Shown here one piece after another: positions 8,541-21,867 of a stretch of 64,000 nt of DNA. The notes beneath the pieces were generated by a model. The model saw only the letters and a program-made list of their open reading frames with translations. It was not told the DNA's origin and made no database searches. Numbering within the stretch: position 1 is the first letter of the stretch; each line of letters starts with the position of its first letter. A program made the position numbers and the translations under genes. This DNA is from Pseudomonadota bacterium. Its GTDB lineage: Bacteria > Pseudomonadota > Gammaproteobacteria > Steroidobacterales > Steroidobacteraceae. The stretch covers positions 58,486 to 122,485 of the forward strand of contig JAJZUT010000011.1 of the NCBI GenBank assembly GCA_021847105.1, written 5' to 3'.

Positions 8541-9321
8541 CGGCATAGGGGCGGTCCCTGAGGACCGCTCCTCTGCCACACCACCCGGCATGCGGGTCCG
8601 CACCGGGCGGTTCGAGAAGTGGAGGTCCGGTAAGGCGAGGCATGCCGAGGCGCTCGAAGTACGCCACCGTCAGGACGCGATTCAGGGCAAGGGCGCTGTT
8701 ACGCCACCAGCGACGGCTGTTCGCCGCCACCCGATGGGCCACCGCATCCGCTGCCCCCAACGCCCGCAGTTCCCGGTAGATCGTACGGCCGCGCCGCCAT
8801 TGCTTGAGCTGAATCGCTCGCATCCGGTGGCGTATCCACTCATCGCACTCGCGCCAGATGCGTGGGGTTTGCGCCAGACCGAAGTAGGCTTTCCAACCGA
8901 GCACGTAGGGTCGAGCCGTTCGATCACCTGCGCCATGCTGCACCCGCCACAGCGGCGTGTTCGCCAGCGCACGTTCTGCCGGAACGTTGCCAAAGCCTTA
9001 CGGGATGCGGCGCGTTTGACCACATCTCCCGAAGCTACCGACAGCGAGTAACCCAGGAATTTGCGGTCAAAAGCATTCGCCGCTGCGCTCTTCGATTCGT
9101 TGATCTGCAAGCGCAGCGCACCCGTATAGACCCCTGAGAAATTCCATCATCCGCTCGCCCTGCTCGGCGATGCCTTCTATCCGGTTCTTGTTCATCGGGT
9201 CGCAGTTTCGCTCCACGCTTCCTCCCCGCGGTCGGTCGCCCTTGCGCAGTTGCGCTTCGCTCGCCGTGACCAGCTCGCGGTGGGACTTGCACCCACAAGA
9301 GTGCGCCCGTGCCGGGCGCAC
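8541..9321 (-). mobile_element. Internally deleted group II intron (probably bacterial class C)
   Basis: On the minus strand the element begins at 9321 with GTGCGCCCGGCACGGGCGCA, a typical bacterial group II intron 5' end. It lies immediately after the T-tract of the pnp terminator. The domain I sequence continues to about 9125 and then jumps into the last third of a reverse transcriptase gene. Its 3' part holds a domain V-like hairpin at 8576-8613 (GAACCGCCCGGTGCGGACCC, then a complementary arm) and a domain VI-like hairpin at about 8545-8572. The 3' end lies near 8541. A complete intron of this kind is about 2 kb, so more than half is missing. Insertion behind a rho-independent terminator is the known preference of class C introns. 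The boundaries are my estimates. Confidence 0.8.
8631..9123 (-). pseudogene. Group II intron reverse transcriptase/maturase, C-terminal fragment, frameshifted
   Basis: The minus-strand translation gives LRLQINESKSAAANAFDRKFLGYSL, then KALATFRQNVR and SMAQVIERL in one frame. After a one-base shift near 8911-8915 it continues as RPYVLGWKAYFGLAQTP, WRRGRTIYRELRALGA and ANSRRWWRNS. These are the thumb and maturase (domain X) segments of group II intron-encoded proteins. The catalytic palm with YADD is absent because of the internal deletion. The fragment is therefore non-functional, and any splicing would need a maturase supplied in trans. Confidence 0.85.
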
Positions 9322-9360
9322 AACGAAAACGGGGTCCGCGCCTTGCGACGCGGACCCCGT
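9322..9360 (-). terminator. Rho-independent terminator of the pnp operon
   Basis: On the minus strand a perfect 12-bp stem (ACGGGGTCCGCG with CGCGGACCCCGT, 8-nt loop) is followed by TTTCGTT. It lies 22 nt after the pnp stop and directly abuts the group II intron 5' end. Confidence 0.9.
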
Positions 9361-9382
9361 GTCATCGTTCTCCCAGCGTCTG

Positions 9383-11467
9383 TTACGCCGCGTCGACGTC
9401 GCGCATCGAGAGGCGGATGCGCCCCTGACGGTCGACCTCGAGCACCTTCACGCGGATGACATCGCCTTCCTTGAGCTTGTCGCTCACCCGCTCCACACGC
9501 TCGTTGGAGATCTGCGAGATGTGCACCAGGCCATCACGCCCCGGCAGGATGGTGACGAACGCGCCGAAGTCCATCAGTCGCACCACCTTGCCCTCGTAAA
9601 TGCGCCCGACCTCCACATCCGCTGTGATCAGCTCGATGCGACGCTGTGCCTCGCGGCCTGCCGTACCGTTCACCGAGGCGATCTTGACCGTGCCGTCGCT
9701 CTCGATGTCGATGGTCGTACCGGTCTCCTCGGTGATCTGGCGGATCACCGCCCCACCCTTGCCGATCACGTCACGGATCTTCTCCGGATCGATCTTCAGG
9801 GTGATGATGGAGGGAGCCCACTCAGACATGTTGGCCCGCGGGGCGCTGATGACCTTGTTCATCTCGCCGAGGATATGCAGCCGGCCTTCGCGTGCCTGCT
9901 CGAGGGCAACTTTCATGATCTCGGGGGTGACCCCCTCGACCTTGATGTCCATCTGCAGCGCGGTGACGCCGTCTTTCGTACCGGCGACCTTGAAGTCCAT
10001 GTCGCCCAGATGATCCTCATCGCCGAGGATGTCGGTGAGCACCTTGAAGCGCCCGTTCTCGAGCACGAGCCCCATGGCCACGCCCGCCACCGGCGCCTTG
10101 ATCGGCACGCCAGCGTCCATCAGCGACAGTGACGAACCGCACACGCTCGCCATCGAGCTCGAACCATTCGATTCGAGAATTTCCGATACGACGCGGATGA
10201 CATACGGGAACTTGCTCATGTCCGGCATCACCGCGTTCACGCCGCGGCGGGCCAGATTCCCGTGACCGATCTCGCGCCGCTTCGGCGAACCGACCATGCC
10301 GGTCTCACCGACGCTGAACGGCGGGAAATTGTAATGCAGCATGAACGGCTCGCGCCGCTCGCCCTCGAGCGCATCGATGATCTGCGCATCCCGGGTCGTG
10401 CCGAGCGTCGTGGCCACCAGCGCCTGGGTTTCCCCGCGGGTGAATAGCGCCGAGCCATGCGTGCGCGGCAGCACCCCGACCTTGACGGTGATGGGCCGAA
10501 CGGTCGTGCAGTCGCGGCCATCGATGCGCGGCTCCCCATTGAGAATGCGCTGGCGCACGATGTCGCTCTCGAGCTTGAACAGCGCTGCATCGACCTGTTC
10601 GGCGTTCCACTTCGGGGACTCCCCGGCGGTGAGCGCCTCGACGGTCTCGCTCTTGACCTGCGCGACCCGGGCATAACGCTGCTGCTTCTCGGTGATGGTG
10701 TACGCCTGGGCCAGGGGCTCGCGCGCCTTGGCTGCCACCGCGCTCGCGAGTTCCGCGCTCTCGGTGGCCGGCTTCCAGTCCCAGCGCGGCTTGCCGGCCT
10801 CCCGGGCCAGCTCGCGGATTACGCTGATGGCGCTTTGCATCTGCTGGTGACCGAACACCACCGCGCCGAGCATCTGCTCTTCGGTGAGGCCCTTTGCCTC
10901 GGACTCGACCATGAGCACGCCTTTTTCGGTACCGGCCACCACCAGGTGCAGATCCGACTCGGCGAGTTCGCTCGCGGTCGGGTTGAGCAGGTACTGGCCG
11001 TTCTTCCAACCCACCCGCGCCGCGCCGACCGGCCCGCTGAACGGCACCCCCGAGACCGCCAGGGCCGCGGAGGCACCCAGCAGCGACGGAATGTCCGGAT
11101 CGACCTGCGGATCGAGCGACACGACGGTGGCGATGACCTGCACGTCGTTGTAGAAGCCGTCTGGGAACAGCGGACGGATCGGTCGGTCGATCAACCGGGA
11201 GGTGAGCGTCTCTTTCTCGCTCGGACGGCCCTCACGCTTGAAGAACCCACCCGGGATGCGCCCGGCGGCGTAGGTCTTCTCGATGTAATTGACGGTGAGG
11301 GGAAGGAAATCACGGCCCGCGGCCGCAGTTTTCTGCGCACACACGGTGACCAGCACCACGGTGTCGCCCATCGAAACACGCACTGCGCCCTCGGCCTGAC
11401 GGGCCAGTTCGCCGGTCTGCAGGGTGACCGTATGAGAGCCGTATTGGAATGACTTGCTGACGATCAA
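9383..11467 (-). CDS. pnp: Polyribonucleotide nucleotidyltransferase (PNPase)
   Basis: Phosphorolytic 3'-5' exoribonuclease of the RNA degradosome. At 694 residues it has the normal length. Two RNase PH domains (residues about 10-230 and 300-540) flank the alpha-helical domain. They are followed by a KH domain with [16 protein letters not shown] (about residues 560-610) and a C-terminal S1 domain ending [15 protein letters not shown]. Core motifs RPIRPLFP and [14 protein letters not shown] are visible. The gene starts with TTG (11467), with GAGG 8 nt upstream and no nearby in-frame ATG that would be better. It lies downstream of rpsO, the conserved arrangement, and ends at a strong terminator. 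Confidence 0.97.
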   Translation of the reverse strand: MIVSKSFQYGSHTVTLQTGELARQAEGAVRVSMGDTVVLVTVCAQKTAAAGRDFLPLTVNYIEKTYAAGRIPGGFFKREGRPSEKETLTSRLIDRPIRPLFPDGFYNDVQVIATVVSLDPQVDPDIPSLLGASAALAVSGVPFSGPVGAARVGWKNGQYLLNPTASELAESDLHLVVAGTEKGVLMVESEAKGLTEEQMLGAVVFGHQQMQSAISVIRELAREAGKPRWDWKPATESAELASAVAAKAREPLAQAYTITEKQQRYARVAQVKSETVEALTAGESPKWNAEQVDAALFKLESDIVRQRILNGEPRIDGRDCTTVRPITVKVGVLPRTHGSALFTRGETQALVATTLGTTRDAQIIDALEGERREPFMLHYNFPPFSVGETGMVGSPKRREIGHGNLARRGVNAVMPDMSKFPYVIRVVSEILESNGSSSMASVCGSSLSLMDAGVPIKAPVAGVAMGLVLENGRFKVLTDILGDEDHLGDMDFKVAGTKDGVTALQMDIKVEGVTPEIMKVALEQAREGRLHILGEMNKVISAPRANMSEWAPSIITLKIDPEKIRDVIGKGGAVIRQITEETGTTIDIESDGTVKIASVNGTAGREAQRRIELITADVEVGRIYEGKVVRLMDFGAFVTILPGRDGLVHISQISNERVERVSDKLKEGDVIRVKVLEVDRQGRIRLSMRDVDAA

Positions 11468-11524
11468 GGTCTAATCCTCGATTTGAAGAAGGTTCCGCAT
11501 CAAACACCGGATGCAGAAACGTGA

Positions 11525-11548
11525 AGGGCCGCGCGATCGTGCGGCCCT
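11525..11548 (-). terminator. Hairpin between rpsO and pnp
   Basis: 8-bp perfect stem AGGGCCGC/GCGGCCCT with an 8-nt loop, 13 nt after rpsO on the minus strand. The T-tract is poor. By analogy with E. coli rpsO-pnp it is likely a leaky terminator or RNase processing site in the intercistronic region. Confidence 0.5.
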
Positions 11549-11560
11549 CCGGGTGTTCGG

Positions 11561-11830
11561 TTAGCGGCGAAGCCCCAGTCGCTCGACGAGCTCCTGGTAG
11601 GTCTGCGGCTTGGTTGCCTTGAGGAAATCGAGGAGCTTGCGGCGCTGGTTGACGAGCTTCACCAGGCCACGCCGCGAGGCGTGATCGCCTTTGTGCGCGC
11701 TGAAGTGCTCGCCCAGGCCATTGATGCGCTCCGAGAGCAGCGCAACCTGAACCTCGGGAGATCCCGTGTCCGCGGGACCGCGCTGGTATTGCGCCAAAAT
11801 CCCGCTCTTTTTCTCGCTGGTTAAAGCCAT
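11561..11830 (-). CDS. rpsO: 30S ribosomal protein S15
   Basis: Primary 16S rRNA-binding protein that nucleates assembly of the small-subunit platform. The 89-residue length and the sequences [17 protein letters not shown], [15 protein letters not shown] and [13 protein letters not shown] are diagnostic. The start is the ATG at 11830. It is followed by pnp. Upstream, truB is separated from it by a small gene on the opposite strand, so rpsO probably has its own promoter. Confidence 0.97.
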   Translation of the reverse strand: MALTSEKKSGILAQYQRGPADTGSPEVQVALLSERINGLGEHFSAHKGDHASRRGLVKLVNQRRKLLDFLKATKPQTYQELVERLGLRR

Positions 11831-11882
11831 TGCACAACGGTCCTAAGTAACTGTATCAAGTGCCCTTTAGAGGAAGCCCGCA

Positions 11883-11912
11883 ATTTTACTCATGGACGGC
11901 CCTCCGCCACAA
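11883..11912 (-). promoter_or_regulatory. Candidate rpsO promoter
   Basis: On the minus strand TTGTGG (11907-11912) and TAAAAT (11883-11888) are separated by 18 bp, about 55 bp upstream of the rpsO ATG. The -10 is good and the -35 moderate. It fits the need for a separate promoter, because a plus-strand gene interrupts the truB-rpsO junction. Confidence 0.4.
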
Positions 11913-11943
11913 GCTCAGTGACCTGCGTTATGCTTACACGGCC

Positions 11944-12195
11944 ATGATTCGATCGCTCCTCATCGTTCTCAGCAGCGCGATCGTCCTGGCGGGTTGTTCG
12001 AGCCTGCCGGCCCCGAAGAGTGCCCCGACCGCCGCCGTGAGCTGTCCGCGCGGCGCAGCGCGCCTCGGTCCGAATGCGTGCCGGCCCTTCACCCGCACGT
12101 ACAGCGGGCAGCAGTTGCGCCGGACCGGCCAGACCAATCCGGCCCGGGCACTGCAGATGCTCGACCCGTCGGTCACTGTCACGGGCGGACCCTAG
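11944..12195 (+). CDS. Small lipoprotein on the strand opposite the nusA-pnp operon
   Basis: 83-residue protein starting MIRSLLIVLSSAIVLAGCSS. It has a clear lipoprotein signal peptide with lipobox LAGC (Cys18), followed by a Pro/Ala-rich segment and a short mature region with CPRGAARLGPNAC and FTRTYSGQQLRRTGQT. The two mature cysteines could form a disulphide. No family was recognised. It sits head-to-head with rpsO and tail-to-tail with truB, inside what is usually a continuous operon. Confidence 0.65.
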   Translation: MIRSLLIVLSSAIVLAGCSSLPAPKSAPTAAVSCPRGAARLGPNACRPFTRTYSGQQLRRTGQTNPARALQMLDPSVTVTGGP

Positions 12196-12241
12196 GCGGC
12201 CGTCCGCGCTGCATCTTGAGCGGGGCTGTTGCACACGCCCC

Positions 12242-13135
12242 TCAGGGCTGTGCTGTGGCCGGCGCAGCGAGCAGCCGGCGCGGCTGTACCACGCCCTCGC
12301 CGAGCTCGCCGAGCCCGATGAATGTCCCACACGCGTCATAGAGCCGGACCTTGCCAGCCCCGGCGCTACCGACCGGAACCGCCTGCCCGTGACGGACCCG
12401 CTCGGTGTGCACCGGATCGAGCCGCACTGCGGGCAGGTGCCCGAGCGGGACATCCGCTCCGAGCAGCACCGATCCGGCCTCGCCCCGCTCGCATAACTGC
12501 TGCAGCGTCTCGAGCGGGTACATCGGCTCGTGCTCGAAAGGCACGACCCACTCGCGGCGCAACGCCGCCACATACCCGCAAGTGCCCAGGGCACGCGCGA
12601 TATCCTCGGCCAGCACCCGCACGTAGGTCCCCTTCGAGCACTCCACGGCGAGCTCGAGTCGCGGCGCCTCAAAGGCCAGCAGCGTGAGCCCCTCGATCTC
12701 AATGGCGCGCGCCTCGCGCGCCACCGTCACACCGGCTCGCGCCAATTCGTAAAGCGGACGTCCGGCGCGCTTCAGGGCCGAATACATGGGCGGAATCTGG
12801 CGGCTGGGCCCGAGGAAGCCCTTGAGCACCGCCTCAATCGCATCGGGCGCGAGCGGCGGCACCGCCGCGTGCTCGAGGATCGGCCCTTCGGCATCCCCGG
12901 TGGCCGTGCGCGCCCCGAGTGCGATGGTGAAGCGGTAGCGCTTGTGGCTCGAGAGGATCTCGCCGGCGATCTTGGTCGCCTCGTCGAGACAGATCGGCAG
13001 CATACCGGTGGCGAGCGGATCGAGACTGCCGGCGTGGCCGGCCTTCGCAGCCCCAAACAGCCGCCGCACACGCTGCAGTGCCGCATTCGAGGAGAGCCCG
13101 GCAGGCTTGTCGAGCAGCACGATCCCGGTGGGCAT
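12242..13135 (-). CDS. truB: tRNA pseudouridine(55) synthase TruB
   Basis: Converts U55 in the T-loop of elongator tRNAs to pseudouridine. At 297 residues it matches the family. It starts MPTGIVLLDKPAGLSSN, and motif II GHAGSLDPLATGMLPI carries the catalytic Asp. The C-terminal PUA-like extension ends about AATAQP. It begins 4 nt after the rbfA stop on the minus strand, the usual infB-rbfA-truB order. Confidence 0.96.
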   Translation of the reverse strand: MPTGIVLLDKPAGLSSNAALQRVRRLFGAAKAGHAGSLDPLATGMLPICLDEATKIAGEILSSHKRYRFTIALGARTATGDAEGPILEHAAVPPLAPDAIEAVLKGFLGPSRQIPPMYSALKRAGRPLYELARAGVTVAREARAIEIEGLTLLAFEAPRLELAVECSKGTYVRVLAEDIARALGTCGYVAALRREWVVPFEHEPMYPLETLQQLCERGEAGSVLLGADVPLGHLPAVRLDPVHTERVRHGQAVPVGSAGAGKVRLYDACGTFIGLGELGEGVVQPRRLLAAPATAQP

Positions 13136-13139
13136 CAGC

Positions 13140-13504
13140 TCAGTGCTTGGCCTGATCCTCGGCTCGCGCCCGATCGATCAGGCCGGTCAGGCGTGCGGCC
13201 TTCTCGGCACTGTCATCGAGGGCGAATTCGAGCCGTGGTGCGTGACGCAGGCCGAGTTCGCGCCCAACCTGCCCGCGCAGGAATCCACCCGCGTGCACCA
13301 GGCCCTGCAGCACCTCGGCCGGATCATGCTGTGAGGCGAACGGCGCGAAGTACACGCGCGCCACCCCCATGTCGGCAGACAACCGCACCGCGGTGATGGT
13401 GACGCTGCCAACGCGCGGGTCCTTCACCTCGCGCGCGATCAGCTCCGCCACCACACGTTGCAGCTGCGATTCGATCTTGCGGACTCTGGAGCCGGCGGTC
13501 GTCA

Positions 13505-13505
<1 letters not shown>
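13140..13505 (-). CDS. rbfA: Ribosome-binding factor A
   Basis: Late 30S maturation factor that binds near the 5' helix of 16S rRNA. The 121 residues contain RVRKIESQLQRVVAELI, the VKDPRVGSVTITAVRLSADM motif and a KH-like fold. The start is taken as ATG 13505, which overlaps the infB TGA (TGATG), indicating translational coupling. The longer upstream frame is not needed. Confidence 0.94.
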
Positions 13506-16147
<2,642 letters not shown>

Positions 16148-16164
16148 ACTTCTTGCACCCCCGG

Positions 16165-17661
16165 TCAGTGGCTGGGCGCGAACCAGTGAGCCCGCGCGGT
16201 CATAATGAGCTTGCCCGCCTCTTCCGGCGCCAATCCCTCGATATCATTCAGGTCGTCGACCGACTGCTCGGCGAGATCCTCGCGCGTGCGCACCCCGCGA
16301 CGCGCCAGTGCCAGCGCCAAATCCGGACTCATCCCCTCGAGCAGCAACAGGTCCTCCGCCGGCATCGCCTGCTCAAGCGACTCCTCGCTGGCGATCGCCT
16401 GGGTGAGCAGCACATCGCGGGCGCGATTGCGCAGCTCCTTCACGATCTCCTCATCGAACTCTGCGATCGAAGCGAGCTCGCCCTGGGGCACGTAGGCGAT
16501 CTCCTCGATGGTCGAGAAGCCCTCCTGCGCCAGAATGGTGGCGACGTCCTCATCGACGTCCAGCTGCTTCATAAATAGCTGCACCAGCGTCTTGGCCTCG
16601 GAATCGCTCTTGGCCTCGGCATCGGACTCGGTCATCACATTCAGTTCCCAGCCCGTCAGCTGGCTGGCGAGGCGGATATTCTGTCCGCCGCGGCCGATCG
16701 CCTGCGAGAGCTTCTCTTCGGCCACCGCGATGTCCATGCTGTGGGAGTCCTCATCGACCACGATCGACAACACTTCCGCGGGCGACATCGCGTTGATGAC
16801 AAACTGCGCCGGATTGTCGTCGAAGGGAATGATGTCAACGCGCTCTCCGGCAATCTCGTTCGACACCGCCTGTACGCGCGAACCGCGCATGCCGACGCAC
16901 GCGCCAACCGGATCGATACGCGGATCGCTCGAGCGCACGGCGATCTTGGCGCGCACGCCCGGATCGCGCGCCGCGCCGAGGATCTGAATCAACCCCTGGC
17001 CGACCTCGGGAACCTCGAGCTTGAACAGCTCAATGAGAAACTCCGGCGCGGTGCGCGTCAGAAACAGCTGCGGTCCGCGCAGCTCCGAGCGCACTTCACG
17101 CAGGAACGCCTTGATTCGATCCTGCGCCTTGACCTGCTCGCGCGGGATCATGTCGCTGCGCGGCACGAAACCTTCCGCATTCGAGCCAAGATCGACGTAG
17201 ATGCCGTTGCGATCGACACGCTTGACGACACCACTGACCAGGGTGCCAACGCGATCGCGATACGCATCGACCACCTGTTGGCGCTCGGCCTCGCGCACCT
17301 TCTGCACGATGACCTGCTTGGCCTGCTGGGCCGCAATGCGTCCGAACGTCACCGATTCCATCGGCTGCTCGACAAAGCCCTCGACCTGAGCGTTCGGATC
17401 GAGATCATGAGCATCCTCAAGGCGCAGCTCCCGGTCGGGCGCCTGCAGCTCGGTGGAATCGTCAGCGAACACTTTCCAGCGCCGGAACGTCTCGTAATCG
17501 CCGCTGCGCCGGTCGATCGCCACGCGCACGTCCCACTCCTCGCCGTGCTTGCGGCGGGTCGCGGCGGCGAGCGCGGCCTCGAGCGCCTGGAAAATCACTT
17601 CTTTGTCAACGCCTTTCTCGTTCGAGACGGCATCGACAACCATCAGGATTTCCTTGTTCAC
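16165..17661 (-). CDS. nusA: Transcription termination/antitermination protein NusA
   Basis: Binds RNA polymerase and RNA to control pausing, termination and antitermination. GTG 17661 gives [24 protein letters not shown], the canonical N-terminus, preceded by AGAGG, and a 498-residue protein (E. coli 495). A longer frame from 17697 adds 12 residues unlike the family. Visible domains are the N-terminal polymerase-binding domain, S1 ([17 protein letters not shown]), KH1/KH2 ([28 protein letters not shown]) and two C-terminal acidic repeats. Confidence 0.96.
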   Translation of the reverse strand: MNKEILMVVDAVSNEKGVDKEVIFQALEAALAAATRRKHGEEWDVRVAIDRRSGDYETFRRWKVFADDSTELQAPDRELRLEDAHDLDPNAQVEGFVEQPMESVTFGRIAAQQAKQVIVQKVREAERQQVVDAYRDRVGTLVSGVVKRVDRNGIYVDLGSNAEGFVPRSDMIPREQVKAQDRIKAFLREVRSELRGPQLFLTRTAPEFLIELFKLEVPEVGQGLIQILGAARDPGVRAKIAVRSSDPRIDPVGACVGMRGSRVQAVSNEIAGERVDIIPFDDNPAQFVINAMSPAEVLSIVVDEDSHSMDIAVAEEKLSQAIGRGGQNIRLASQLTGWELNVMTESDAEAKSDSEAKTLVQLFMKQLDVDEDVATILAQEGFSTIEEIAYVPQGELASIAEFDEEIVKELRNRARDVLLTQAIASEESLEQAMPAEDLLLLEGMSPDLALALARRGVRTREDLAEQSVDDLNDIEGLAPEEAGKLIMTARAHWFAPSH

Positions 17662-17703
17662 TACTGTCACCTCTGCAACTGTCGCCTTCAGCGCCACGCA
17701 CCA

Positions 17704-18156
17704 CTAACCGGCCAGCCTGGCCTTGGCGATCTCGGCATATCGCACCGCCACGCGCCCGCCATCGACATTGAGCTCGATGCCCGACTCATCCGCCGCGAGC
17801 AGCGTGCCGGTATAGCGACGCCGACCCTCGCGCGGGGCCGCCAGCTCCACAAAAACCCGCGCACCCACGAAGCGCTCAAAATGCGCCCGCGTGCGCAGCA
17901 CTCGGTCGAACCCCGGGGAGGACACCTCCAACGTGAAGGCCGTCGGGATCGGATCCTCGACGTCGAGCAGCGCCGACACTTCCCGGCTGACGCGCTCGCA
18001 ATCCTCGATCCCGACGCCCTCGGGCCGATCGATGTAAATCCGCACCGTGGCACTGCCGCGCCCCGCGCTGTGCTCGAGATCGACCAGCTCGTAGCCCAGC
18101 CGTCCGGCCAGAGGCTCAATGAGGGCGATCAGCCGCTCTCGCAATGTCGCCGACAT
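17704..18156 (-). CDS. rimP: Ribosome maturation factor RimP
   Basis: Needed for 30S assembly. The protein is about 150 residues, with LAGRLGYELVDLEHS, the signature VRIYIDRPEGVGIEDCERVSRE-like region (about residues 40-60) and LEVSSPGFDRVL. ATG 18156 is chosen over a GTG five codons upstream, since MSATLRERL matches the normal N-terminus. It is the first gene of the rimP-nusA-infB-rbfA-truB operon. The leader contains a promoter and a strong hairpin. Confidence 0.92.
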   Translation of the reverse strand: MSATLRERLIALIEPLAGRLGYELVDLEHSAGRGSATVRIYIDRPEGVGIEDCERVSREVSALLDVEDPIPTAFTLEVSSPGFDRVLRTRAHFERFVGARVFVELAAPREGRRRYTGTLLAADESGIELNVDGGRVAVRYAEIAKARLAG

Positions 18157-18303
18157 CGATCCGTTCCCCACCGTGCCGCGTCAGATAAACCAAACGGGCC
18201 GCGCGGTCCCAATGACCGCGGCCTTTACCTCGGCCCTCGCCCGGGACCGTCCGTCCTGCGGCCAGATGCGCCCTGCGGGCGCGCTGCCAGTCACCCAAAA
18301 ACA

Positions 18304-18325
18304 AAAAGCCCCTCGGGGGGCTTTT
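18304..18325 (-). terminator. Strong intrinsic terminator in the rimP-nusA leader
   Basis: AAAAGCCCC/GGGGCTTTT stem with a 4-nt loop. On the minus strand it is followed by TTTTTGTTTTT, an excellent U-tract. It lies about 150 nt upstream of rimP and about 80 nt downstream of the predicted promoter, so it would end a short leader RNA or act as an attenuator. It may also partly terminate from the other side. Confidence 0.75.
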
Positions 18326-18404
18326 GGGCTGTCTCGCTGTCGGAGCACTCGCCCCGGGGGCGCAGCCGCTCCGCTCCCCGCGGCCGAGGCCCGCGGAGGC
18401 GCGC

Positions 18405-18433
18405 ATTGTACGCTGAAGCGGTGCGGTCGTGAA
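18405..18433 (-). promoter_or_regulatory. Promoter of the rimP-nusA-infB operon
   Basis: On the minus strand TTCACG (18428-18433) and TACAAT (18405-18410) are separated by exactly 17 bp. No other good promoter lies between here and rimP, so transcription of the operon probably begins here and must pass the hairpin at 18304-18325. Confidence 0.55.
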
Positions 18434-18528
18434 GGATTTTGTCCGCGACGCCCCCTGTGACGGCGGCAGGCAACCTCCGGCGCGCACAGGCAGGCCGGAG
18501 CGCCACTCAACCGCTACCATAGCCCGTC

Positions 18529-18936
18529 ATGAAGGAACCGGCCACGGGCGCAGGCGGGGGTACGGCACGCATCGATCGCTGGCTCTTTGGCGTGCGGCTG
18601 TTCAAGTCGCGCTCGCTCGCCGCCGAGGCGGTTCATGGCGGGCGCGTGCATGTCAATGGCTCGCGCGTCAAGCCGGCCTACGCGGTGCGCCCGGGAGACG
18701 TGGTGCGCTTCATGCGTGGCGCAGTGGAATTCGAGTGCACCGTGCAGACGGTGCCGGCGCGTCGCGGCCCGGCCAGCGAGGCGGCGCGCTGCTACGAGGA
18801 GAGCGCGGCCAGTCAGGCGCGCCGGGTGGCCTTCGCCGAGCGCATGCGCCTGGCGGCGGCGCTCGCACCGCGGCCGCTGGAGCGGCCGGACAAGCACGAG
18901 CGGCGGGAACTGCGCCGGTTGCGCGGACGGGACTGA
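18529..18936 (+). CDS. hslR: Hsp15-type RNA-binding heat-shock protein (S4 domain)
   Basis: Heat-shock protein 15 binds 50S subunits that carry stalled nascent chains. The 135-residue protein has an S4 domain near the N-terminus (RIDRWLFGVRLFKSRSLAAEAV, GGRVHVNGSRVKPAYAVRPGD) and an Arg-rich basic C-terminus ending LRRLRGRD, as in HslR. It is divergent from rimP, about 370 bp away, and precedes sdaA by 72 bp. Confidence 0.85.
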   Translation: MKEPATGAGGGTARIDRWLFGVRLFKSRSLAAEAVHGGRVHVNGSRVKPAYAVRPGDVVRFMRGAVEFECTVQTVPARRGPASEAARCYEESAASQARRVAFAERMRLAAALAPRPLERPDKHERRELRRLRGRD

Positions 18937-19008
18937 CGCGCCCGCGGGAACGATAGTGATACACAGTGGTGCGGGCCCGAGGGCCTGCGTACCGAGAGGT
19001 TTAAGAGC

Positions 19009-20373
<1,365 letters not shown>

Positions 20374-20380
20374 GCGCCCT

Positions 20381-21409
20381 TCAGAGCTGCTGCAGCTGCT
20401 CGGCGAGCGCGACTCGGTTGCGTCCGGCGGCCTTGGCATCATAGAGCGCCGCGTCGGCGCGTTGACGCAGCGTCTCGAGCGTATCGCCGGCGCGGCCGCT
20501 GGCCGCGCCGATCGAAAGCGTCACCTCGCCGGCGAACTGCGCCCCATCGGGCTGTACGATCAGGGTGCGCTGAGCGGCCGAGCGGATCCGCTCGGCTAGC
20601 GCCGCAGCGGTGCTGAGTGGCTTGCCCCCTAACAGCACCACGAACTCATCGCCCCCGATGCGCGCGGCGAGATCCTCCGGGGCCAGCTGCTCGCGCAGGA
20701 TCTTCGCTACGCTCATCAATACCTTGTCGCCGATCACGTGGCCGTGTGTATCGTTGATGCGCTTGAAATAATCGACGTCCACGGCCAGCAGCACCACCTG
20801 CGCGAAGTCGGTCCACCCCTCCTGAGTCTCGAAGGCACGGCGAAACGCGCTGAGATTGGCGAGCCCGGTGAGCGGATCGCGCTGCGGTTCGCTCTGCGCC
20901 CGCTCGAGCCGTTCGATGACCCCTGCGACTTCCTCGCGCTGCTTGCCGAGCTGCGCGTGCAGATCGCGCAGGACAGTCTGCACCTGCGCGGCCTGAGCGA
21001 GCAGATCCGCGAGCAGCTCGCGCACGGCCGGCACCTCAGGCTTATCGAGCCGGTCGGTGGTGGTACGCAGCATGTCCGTGAAGTGCTGCAGAGTGTTCTC
21101 CGCTGCGCCAGTATCCTGTTCCGTCCGACCGATCAGCTCGCGCAGCTCACGCTGCGCGAGCTCAAACATCTCGATGTCACGCGCGGCGATATGCAGTGCA
21201 TGCAGACGGCAGATCTCGGCATCCGTCAGCCGAGCGGCGCCCCCGAGCAGCTTCTCGAGCTCCTGGGTCAACGCCGGATTGAGCGCGCCGGCGTGTTCGT
21301 ACCACACGGCGTAGCTGAGCGGGTGATACCCGACTGGGTGCGGCGACATCAGCTGCAGCGCGCGCCGCAGGATTTCAGCGCTCTCTTCCCTCGATTGCTG
21401 GTAGCGCAT
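20381..21409 (-). CDS. GGDEF-domain diguanylate cyclase
   Basis: Predicted to make cyclic di-GMP from GTP. The C-terminal half has RDPLTGLANLSAFRRAF, DVDYFKRINDTHGHVIGDKVL and an intact active-site loop IGGDEF, so it should be active. The inhibitory I-site upstream reads APED rather than RxxD, so product inhibition is probably absent. The N-terminal about 170 residues are all-helical, contain HPVGYHPLSYAVWYEH, and have a coiled-coil-like stretch before the cyclase. No transmembrane helix is seen, so it is cytoplasmic. It lies on the same strand as, and downstream of, csrA. Confidence 0.9.
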   Translation of the reverse strand: MRYQQSREESAEILRRALQLMSPHPVGYHPLSYAVWYEHAGALNPALTQELEKLLGGAARLTDAEICRLHALHIAARDIEMFELAQRELRELIGRTEQDTGAAENTLQHFTDMLRTTTDRLDKPEVPAVRELLADLLAQAAQVQTVLRDLHAQLGKQREEVAGVIERLERAQSEPQRDPLTGLANLSAFRRAFETQEGWTDFAQVVLLAVDVDYFKRINDTHGHVIGDKVLMSVAKILREQLAPEDLAARIGGDEFVVLLGGKPLSTAAALAERIRSAAQRTLIVQPDGAQFAGEVTLSIGAASGRAGDTLETLRQRADAALYDAKAAGRNRVALAEQLQQL

Positions 21410-21585
21410 GCGCTTCGCCGAGGAGACCCTTATTTTTACTTAAGAAAAAGTGTAACACCGCCGCCACAGGCTTGCACCTGCGCATGCCCAACGCGCCCGC
21501 CGCGGCTCTGCCGCCACGGCAGCGCGCTGTTGGACACCAAGGTGAGCGCCGGACCCGCCCCTCCCCTGCGCGGCCGGCGGGCGAC

Positions 21586-21813
21586 TCAGGCACCCGGCGG
21601 CGCGAAGCTTTGCGCTTCAGGCGCTTCGGCATCGTCTGCGCCTCCGCGCTGCTCGCGCTTGATGCGCTCGTAGATTTCCTCTCGGTGCACCGCAATGTGC
21701 TTCGGGGCATTTATGCCGATGCGCACCTGATTGCCCTTCACGCCGAGCACCGTAATGGTTACCTCGTCCCCAATCATTACGGTCTCGCCGACCCGCCTCG
21801 TAAGAATAAGCAT
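21586..21813 (-). CDS. csrA: Carbon storage regulator CsrA/RsmA
   Basis: Small RNA-binding dimer that represses translation at GGA motifs. The 75-residue sequence [43 protein letters not shown] is canonical, with Leu4 and Arg44-region binding residues present. The C-terminal tail (about 18 residues) is longer and Gly/Ala-rich. GAGAGG precedes the ATG. Confidence 0.97.
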   Translation of the reverse strand: MLILTRRVGETVMIGDEVTITVLGVKGNQVRIGINAPKHIAVHREEIYERIKREQRGGADDAEAPEAQSFAPPGA

Positions 21814-21867
21814 CTGCTGGTCCTCTCTAGATTTTCATGATCCAAGGTAAAACTCGACCCGCCGCAC

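Noticed and set aside
16741..18432. 563-codon plus-strand frame opposite nusA and rimP
   Set aside because: Antisense to two certain genes; no ribosome binding site or family motif.
21410..21585. Possible tRNA-Ser/tRNA-Arg genes beside csrA, as in many gammaproteobacteria
   Set aside because: No T-loop (GTTCGANTC) or acceptor-stem pairing could be found in this interval, nor was a tRNA noticed elsewhere in the window.
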